A DNA stretch of 64,000 nucleotides from Desulfogranum marinum (GTDB taxonomy: Bacteria > Desulfobacterota > Desulfobulbia > Desulfobulbales > Desulfobulbaceae): NCBI RefSeq assembly GCF_016918565.1, contig NZ_JAFFQD010000025.1, forward strand, positions 17,586-81,585. Direction: 5' to 3'. The position numbers and the translations under genes were made by a program. Positions 59,003 to 64,000 of the stretch are shown here, one piece after another. How positions within the stretch are numbered: the stretch's first letter is position 1; each line of letters starts with the position of its first letter. The notes beneath the pieces were generated by a model. The model worked only from the letters and a program-made list of their open reading frames with translations. It did not search any database and was not told where the DNA came from.

Positions 59003-59743
59003 ATGATAAAAATCAAACACCTTGTTTTTGATAACGTCAAAAAAACATACACTGCAGACCTGGGTAAAAAGAAAACAGCGCTCACAGGATTAACTCTGTC
59101 GGTTCTTGAAGGAGAGGTCTTTGGAATTGTCGGTCCCAATGGAGCCGGTAAATCCACCGCCCTGAAAATTCTCACTGGATTCATTCGTCCTTCGCAAGGC
59201 AAGGTTACTATCTGCGGCCATTCCCCGCAGATTTCTTCATCACTCAAAAAGGTTGGCTACCTCCCAGAAAATCCCTGCCTCTATGAACACCTCACTCTTC
59301 AGGATCACCTCTCTTTTGCAGGACAGCTTGCTGGGTATTCAAAGGAAAAGACAAGGGAAAGGAGTAACAACCTCCTGGAATTGGTACAGTTGGACAAATC
59401 GGGGAATCAATCAATCCGTCGGTTTTCCAAGGGCATGACACAACGGGCTGCCCTTGCCTATGCCCTCTTCCACGAACCGGAAATCCTTATCCTCGACGAA
59501 CCCATGTCCGGCCTTGACCCTGTGGGGCGTAAGCTGGTAATCGACATTATAAACAACTATAATCAACAGGGTAACACTGTTCTTTTCTGTTCCCATATAC
59601 TTACAGATGTTGAAAGAATCTGCGACCGCATCGGTATCATGCACCAGGGCCAACTTGCATGTGTCCTCAAAGGAGAGGAGCTTGGCGGTGCCAATGAACT
59701 TGAATCAATTTTTCTCAAAACTGTTTCTATGGGAGTGCAATGA
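59003..59743 (+). CDS. ABC transporter ATP-binding protein (PilH-like)
   Basis: 246 residues from the ATG at 59003. Walker A is GPNGAGKSTALKILTGF, the signature is RRFSKGMTQR, Walker B is ILILDEPMSGLDPVG, and the switch is SHI. It belongs to the NatA/CcmA-like group that pairs with ABC-2 permeases. Its location after pilA together with the permease matches pilH-pilI of Myxococcus xanthus, which are needed for pilus assembly. What is transported is unknown. It overlaps the permease gene by four bases. Confidence 0.9.
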   Translation: MIKIKHLVFDNVKKTYTADLGKKKTALTGLTLSVLEGEVFGIVGPNGAGKSTALKILTGFIRPSQGKVTICGHSPQISSSLKKVGYLPENPCLYEHLTLQDHLSFAGQLAGYSKEKTRERSNNLLELVQLDKSGNQSIRRFSKGMTQRAALAYALFHEPEILILDEPMSGLDPVGRKLVIDIINNYNQQGNTVLFCSHILTDVERICDRIGIMHQGQLACVLKGEELGGANELESIFLKTVSMGVQ

Positions 59744-60552
59744 ACAAGCTCTGGTCCGTCGCTTTTCTCACCTTTAAAGAAGGTCTCAAACATCGCATCC
59801 TGTACTGTGTATTCATTGTCGCCCTGCTGGCAATGACGCTCTCCGTCCTTATCAGTGGTTTCTTCATGCGGGACATATCAAAAATCATCCTCGATTTCTG
59901 CCTGGCCACCATCAGCATCGGCGGCTTACTCGTTCCGTTTTTTCTTGGCATAACCCTACTGGCAGGTGATATAGACAAACGTACAGTTGTCACCATTCTG
60001 TCAAGAGACATCTCACGCCCCCAATACATACTTGGCAAATATATCGGCATATCGCTACTTACCGGAATGATCATGGCCTTTTTTTTTGCAGCAACCATCA
60101 TAGCCATCCAAGGTGGTATCCTGCTCTACGGTGAACACTATTTCAAAAGCTACTCCCTGTTAGCTGTTTTTTCCTCCACGCTGCTCAACTATTTCGGTAT
60201 CAGTATCCTCAATGCAGTGGTTGTACTTTGGTGCAGCATAACCACCACCTCCTTCCTGGCGACGCTCCTCACCCTTGCCACCTATCTTGTCGGGCACCTG
60301 ATGGACGATGTTGTCCGATTCATCGAATCACCGCCACCGGGTATTCTTATTTCCATGCCCCTGCAAAAGACTGTACAAGCGACACAATACATCTTCCCCA
60401 ATCTTGCAGCCTTTGACCACAAGCTATCAGCAGCGCACGGCATACCCATCCCGTTTATCCAATTCTCGGTCCTTACCTCCTATGCAGGAGTCTATATTGT
60501 CGCCGTATTATCTCTTTCCATTGTTCTTTTTACCCGTAGAGACCTGTGCTGA
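59740..60552 (+). CDS. ABC-2 type permease (PilI-like)
   Basis: 270 residues with six hydrophobic segments, opening with AFLTFKEGLKHRILYCVFIV and containing GDIDKRTVVTILSRDISRPQYILGKY, typical of NosY/ABC-2 permeases. It starts inside the stop of the ATPase gene (ATGA), so the two are made in step. With the ATPase it matches the M. xanthus PilH/PilI pair. Substrate unknown; a pilus component or glycan intermediate are possible. Confidence 0.88.
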   Translation: MNKLWSVAFLTFKEGLKHRILYCVFIVALLAMTLSVLISGFFMRDISKIILDFCLATISIGGLLVPFFLGITLLAGDIDKRTVVTILSRDISRPQYILGKYIGISLLTGMIMAFFFAATIIAIQGGILLYGEHYFKSYSLLAVFSSTLLNYFGISILNAVVVLWCSITTTSFLATLLTLATYLVGHLMDDVVRFIESPPPGILISMPLQKTVQATQYIFPNLAAFDHKLSAAHGIPIPFIQFSVLTSYAGVYIVAVLSLSIVLFTRRDLC

Positions 60553-61406
60553 AAAAATTTTCATTTCTCTTTCTTTTTTGTACCGCTTTTGCCCTCAACG
60601 CGGTACTGGTCCAACCCGTCAAAGAGATAAGAGGCATTTATTTACAGGAAACTTACACCCGCATCGGCACCCTGCCTTCTAACCTGCTCCAGGCATTCTC
60701 TCTTGAATTTCAAGGGGCTACAGCAGATCTCCTCTTTCTGCAAACAATGACTTTTATGGGGTACAATATCGGGGAAAACGTATTGCCGGAACAAGATGAG
60801 TGGCAACTCATAGGCAACACTCTGGACAGGATAACCGACCTTGATCCCAGGTTCTGGGACCCGTACGTCTTTGCTGAAATGTTTATAGGATGGCAAATCA
60901 GAGATTTCGAGTTAGTGAACAACTTACTGCTCAAGGCAAGCAAAGCTCGAATCGAGGATTATCGTCCTTTTTATTATCTCGGGTTCAATCACTTCTATTT
61001 TCAAAAAAATGCAACTCAAGCAGCATTTTTCCTTCGTGAAGCCGCAAAAAGACCAAGAGCGCCCTCCTTTATCAAGGCCCTCGCTTCAAGGATGAGTCTC
61101 TATGGCAGCCAGACGATCGCCGGTATTGTTTTTCTGGAAGAAATGATCAGTGAAACCTACGACCTCATACTTAAACAACAACTTAAAACCAGATTAACGG
61201 CATTACAACGAATCCATGAGTTGGAAAAAACCGTGCTACACTATCGCAAAAAACATCAACGATTACCTGAAAAGCTTGAAGATCTTATACGTGAAGGGAT
61301 GATTAAAAACATCCCTTCTGACCCATATGGCGGCAAATTCATCCTCCTTAAGAACGGTAAGGTCTATACAACCAGTGACCTACGAGTTTCTTCTGAAAAA
61401 AAATAA
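60546..61406 (+). CDS. Membrane-anchored accessory protein of the pilus ABC cluster
   Basis: 286 residues from a GTG overlapping the permease end by seven bases. One hydrophobic N-terminal segment (5-22) could be a signal anchor. The middle is helical, TPR-like (FYYLGFNHFYFQKNATQAAFFLREAAKRP). The C-terminus, LIREGMIKNIPSDPYGGKFILLKNG, resembles the end of GspG-type pseudopilins (DPxGxxY). In M. xanthus a third gene, pilG, accompanies pilH and pilI; this may be its counterpart by position, not by any motif I can confirm. Periplasmic location is likely. Confidence 0.72.
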   Translation: MLKKFSFLFLFCTAFALNAVLVQPVKEIRGIYLQETYTRIGTLPSNLLQAFSLEFQGATADLLFLQTMTFMGYNIGENVLPEQDEWQLIGNTLDRITDLDPRFWDPYVFAEMFIGWQIRDFELVNNLLLKASKARIEDYRPFYYLGFNHFYFQKNATQAAFFLREAAKRPRAPSFIKALASRMSLYGSQTIAGIVFLEEMISETYDLILKQQLKTRLTALQRIHELEKTVLHYRKKHQRLPEKLEDLIREGMIKNIPSDPYGGKFILLKNGKVYTTSDLRVSSEKK

Positions 61407-61414
61407 AGACATTA

Positions 61415-63382
61415 CTACTGCCCCATCATGTCCCCTTTTACCTGCCATATCTGATAAGGTTTGGTATCAACCTGGATCGGAAAAAAATATTTATCAGGCC
61501 TGTGTCGATCAATATACAGCCTTGCAAACACCGATTTCTTAAATAACGTTTCTGATTCTTTTCGAGTCAGATCACGACGCTGTAATAAAACAGGGATTCT
61601 TTGCTCTCTTGCTTCTTCCATCGCAGGCACTTCACTCTCAATAGCATTCCGTAAAATTCCCTGCTGCCGTCCAATATCCCAAGTGCCCATCCAATACCAT
61701 CCTGTTGAAGAGCGTAAATGGTCATTAATAAAGAGGTACACCGGTTTTTCAGGTACAGGAAAAAAGAAGGAACACCATTTATCAGCATCACCAGTCAAAA
61801 GGGCACGATCTTGCGAATCCAAAAACGCACCGCATTGCTCCGGACCATTTCCCAAAATGGTGAGTGCCAACGCATACCCTTTTGCCCACTCACCGCCAAC
61901 AGCTTTATACCATTTATGCAACCCTCTTTTCCCCTGCACGGTATAAAATTGGATGAAATTTGCGGCCTGGCGAAAATTTGTCACAGCCAGCGGGAGTCCA
62001 TTATATACCGTCCTCTCACCACTATGCACCTGCCCATCATTTATAGTCGGTCTTCTAGCATGATAATTAAGAGCGTACCCATAACTCCACCATGCCCAAA
62101 CAACAGCATCCTTAGGTGTACTAATCTCCAGTTCACGCATTCCGGCTATTAACTCAGGTCGCATCTGCGGCAGAAATCCATCACTATATTCCCTGTGGAC
62201 CCACCCAGCAGTTATAATTAAAAGCAACACAAGGGTAGCGCCTCTTACCATCGTCCGCATGGTGCTAATAGACCACACCCGGAAAACAAAAACACCGAAC
62301 CCTATGGCAAATACAGGAGTAAGAAACAGGAGAAAGCGCCGGGCAAAAAACAAAGAAAAAAGAGCTAAGAGAATATAAGGTATCAAAAAAAGAGCTTTTC
62401 TTGGCTGCTGCCAAACCAGAACAAAAATACCAATCACGGCAAAGATAAAAACAACAAAGCTGTCGGCGGTTAAATCAACAGCTTCCATAAAACCCACGGG
62501 ACCTTGTTCTGCCACCGTTACGCCAATATTAGGAAAGAGCCCAGACTCACCTTTTGATACATACCGATATAAGGAAAAAATTCTGGCGAGAACCTGCCCC
62601 AATGTTCCCCAGCCAAAAAAAGAAAAACACAGCACTATAACCGCTGTTAGTATGGCAACAAAAACAATGCCCTCACGCAATGACGGACGGTAATAAAACA
62701 CCAAAGCAAGAACGGCTGGGATCACACTCAAAACAGTAACTACTTGTGTGGCCTGATCCCACCAAAGAATGAAGAGACAGTAGCCTAAGCCCCCTAAAAA
62801 AAAATAGAAATATCTCTTCCAATCGCGGCATAAGGCAAACCCCATAAAACTCAAGGTTATGGCTAATGGGAAAAAAACATTTAAACAATCAGTATCAAGC
62901 CATCCAAGCTGCGTCCGAAAAACATGATAATGCGACAGAACTCCAGATAAAGCTGCGGTGTATGCACATACACGCCCACCATATATCCACCCTAAACCAA
63001 AAAGAGGAAGAGCCAGTAACGCTCCGAAAACTGCAGGAAGGGTTACTCCAATCCAGTCTAAAGAAAAGAGGGTAACCTGAGCCAACTTAGCGATAACGTA
63101 CGAAAGAAGTGGCGGCGGGAACGGACGAGGCCAGTAATCCGGAACAGCGCGCAATGTGTCGGTGGCCGTATAGGAATGTTCCACCAAATCTCTAGCTAAC
63201 CTAAGATAATAATACCCATCGAAATTAGTCAACAGTGGCTGTCCGTCAATGAAGGCGGCATCTGGAAAATCGTACCAGGTAATCAAATTATCCAATCTAA
63301 CCCAAAGCCCAACACCAACTATAAGTAAAAGCATGAGGATATCTTTTACGGCAAACTGATTTGATTTCTCCATAACATCCAT
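61415..63382 (-). CDS. STT3/PglB-type oligosaccharyltransferase (second copy)
   Basis: 655 residues with about 11-13 membrane segments. Matching motifs to the first copy are TNFDGYYYLRLA near residue 54, LGWLDTDCLNVF, and VVWAWWSYGYAL near residue 427, in which Ser takes the place of Asp in WWDYG. The C-terminal periplasmic domain is shorter. It transfers oligosaccharide to Asn of exported proteins. It converges on the pilus ABC cluster, with stops nine bases apart. Having two divergent copies around one pilus locus suggests separate acceptors or donors. Confidence 0.9.
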   Translation of the reverse strand: MDVMEKSNQFAVKDILMLLLIVGVGLWVRLDNLITWYDFPDAAFIDGQPLLTNFDGYYYLRLARDLVEHSYTATDTLRAVPDYWPRPFPPPLLSYVIAKLAQVTLFSLDWIGVTLPAVFGALLALPLFGLGWIYGGRVCAYTAALSGVLSHYHVFRTQLGWLDTDCLNVFFPLAITLSFMGFALCRDWKRYFYFFLGGLGYCLFILWWDQATQVVTVLSVIPAVLALVFYYRPSLREGIVFVAILTAVIVLCFSFFGWGTLGQVLARIFSLYRYVSKGESGLFPNIGVTVAEQGPVGFMEAVDLTADSFVVFIFAVIGIFVLVWQQPRKALFLIPYILLALFSLFFARRFLLFLTPVFAIGFGVFVFRVWSISTMRTMVRGATLVLLLIITAGWVHREYSDGFLPQMRPELIAGMRELEISTPKDAVVWAWWSYGYALNYHARRPTINDGQVHSGERTVYNGLPLAVTNFRQAANFIQFYTVQGKRGLHKWYKAVGGEWAKGYALALTILGNGPEQCGAFLDSQDRALLTGDADKWCSFFFPVPEKPVYLFINDHLRSSTGWYWMGTWDIGRQQGILRNAIESEVPAMEEAREQRIPVLLQRRDLTRKESETLFKKSVFARLYIDRHRPDKYFFPIQVDTKPYQIWQVKGDMMGQ

Positions 63383-63474
63383 AATGCTTTCTTCAACGGT
63401 AACTATCCACCGAGTAAACCAGTGGTTTTAATCTATGAACCTCTCAAGCGGAGATCCCCAAAATGGTCAAACTA

Positions 63475-63795
63475 TCATCCCATTACCTTCTTTACCGCTT
63501 CCCTGTTTAGCTTGGCCAAAAACGTATAGAGAGATTGATACGATATAAAAAAAGCAGCCATAACACTCCCCCTTTGCACAATGCATGCAACGGACTGTGT
63601 TATCAATGGATGAACCAACCAAAGCAAAGCGCTTAATTCAGCTATCCATTTACAATGAACATGGGATGAACAAATTACAGCACGATTAAAAGTCCTTCGA
63701 AGGAGTAAATAGAGAAAGAATCCTGCTAAGATATGGAAGGCAATATTAACCGCATGGTACCCAGGAAGTTCATAACCATGAAAAAAATAGTTTAA
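63475..63795 (-). pseudogene. Fragment of a TMTC/O-mannosyltransferase-like TPR membrane protein
   Basis: The minus strand reads LNYFFHGYELPGYHAVNIAF, then ILAGFFLYLLLRRTF and LLWLVHPLITQSVACIVQRG. This matches the membrane part of TMTC-like TPR proteins (usual motif HPIQTQAVTYIVQR). Only about 105 residues remain: the front is lost at the presumed IS edge and the frame stops after REAVKKVMG, before any TPR repeats. Such proteins act as glycosyltransferases or occur in pilus/surface loci. I take it as a dead remnant. Confidence 0.75.
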
Positions 63796-64000
63796 GGGTT
63801 TCTCGAATAATTACTACAGCAAAACAAGCGCAAATAGTGTTTTAACTGTCTGAAATATTGATATTATGTTATACTTTTCCATCATCTTCTAAGCCGTTTT
63901 TTACTTGATGGAGCCGATATGTTTCAGCCAGGATTCTTCGACCTTGATAATCGGATGCGTAAAATCGACAGCAACGGTGACCCTCTTACCAAAATTAATC
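63796..64000 (+). mobile_element. IS5-like insertion sequence, left end (runs off the window)
   Basis: The left boundary is estimated where the TMTC-like frame loses similarity, at GGGTTTCTCGAATAATT. The right end, inverted repeats and target duplication lie outside the window, so the extent is uncertain. It contains the start of a transposase gene. Confidence 0.5.
63919..64000 (+). CDS. IS5-family transposase, N-terminus only
   Basis: The frame opens with MFQPGFFDLDNRMRKI and continues DSNGDPLTKIN to the window edge. This resembles the start of IS5-type DDE transposases (pattern FFDxxxR...L...GDPLxxLN). Only 27 residues are visible, so catalytic residues cannot be checked. Confidence 0.7.
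   Translation, partial: MFQPGFFDLDNRMRKIDSNGDPLTKIN

Overview
The window looks like chromosome of an anaerobic, Gram-negative sulfur-cycling bacterium of the Desulfobacterota, most likely a Desulfobulbales relative. This placement is inferred from gene content alone: sat, a tetrahaem cytochrome c3, ResB/CcsA cytochrome maturation, an hcp operon with an HcpR-like regulator, a short Geobacter-type pilin and STT3-type oligosaccharyltransferases. No rRNA, tRNA or CRISPR array was recognised.

Bases 1-8.4 kb carry a partial BaiN-type flavoprotein, a hybrid histidine kinase, a rhodanese/metallo-beta-lactamase fusion (likely persulfide oxidation), an L,D-transpeptidase, a PilZ protein and a diguanylate cyclase. 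Bases 8.4-12.4 kb hold a nitrosative-stress module: a Crp/Fnr regulator divergent from hcp, a siroheme-reductase-like protein and a ferredoxin. A matching operator recurs at 28.2 kb in front of a YgbA_NO-family gene. Bases 12.7-19.4 kb hold a shikimate-kinase-like gene, a GlcD/GlcF 2-hydroxyacid oxidase pair, ResB/CcsA and cytochrome c3.

Bases 19.4-28 kb are a long minus-strand housekeeping run (purA, rpoZ, dnaJ, moaC, dksA-like, galT, a receiver protein, a FolE2 homologue lacking catalytic residues, glyS). Then come Tat genes, a chemoreceptor with a zinc-binding-like periplasmic motif, a five-gene minus-strand cluster (SPFH protein, zinc-ribbon protein, nucleoside deaminase, radical SAM, TPR-methyltransferase), a eukaryote-like PFK-2/FBPase-2, fmdB, aroB, a REP-like inverted repeat and sat.

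Bases 44-63.4 kb are a type IV pilus and glycosylation island. A minor-pilin operon (FimT/U-, PilW-, PilV-, PilX-like, then a very large PilY1) and a PilS/PilR-like two-component pair lie on the minus strand. The plus strand has a sigma-54-type promoter, a 76-residue pilin, a small secreted partner protein, a PilH/PilI-like ABC transporter and an accessory protein. Two STT3 oligosaccharyltransferases flank this core. The right edge holds a broken TMTC-type membrane protein gene, apparently interrupted by an IS5-like element that runs off the window.
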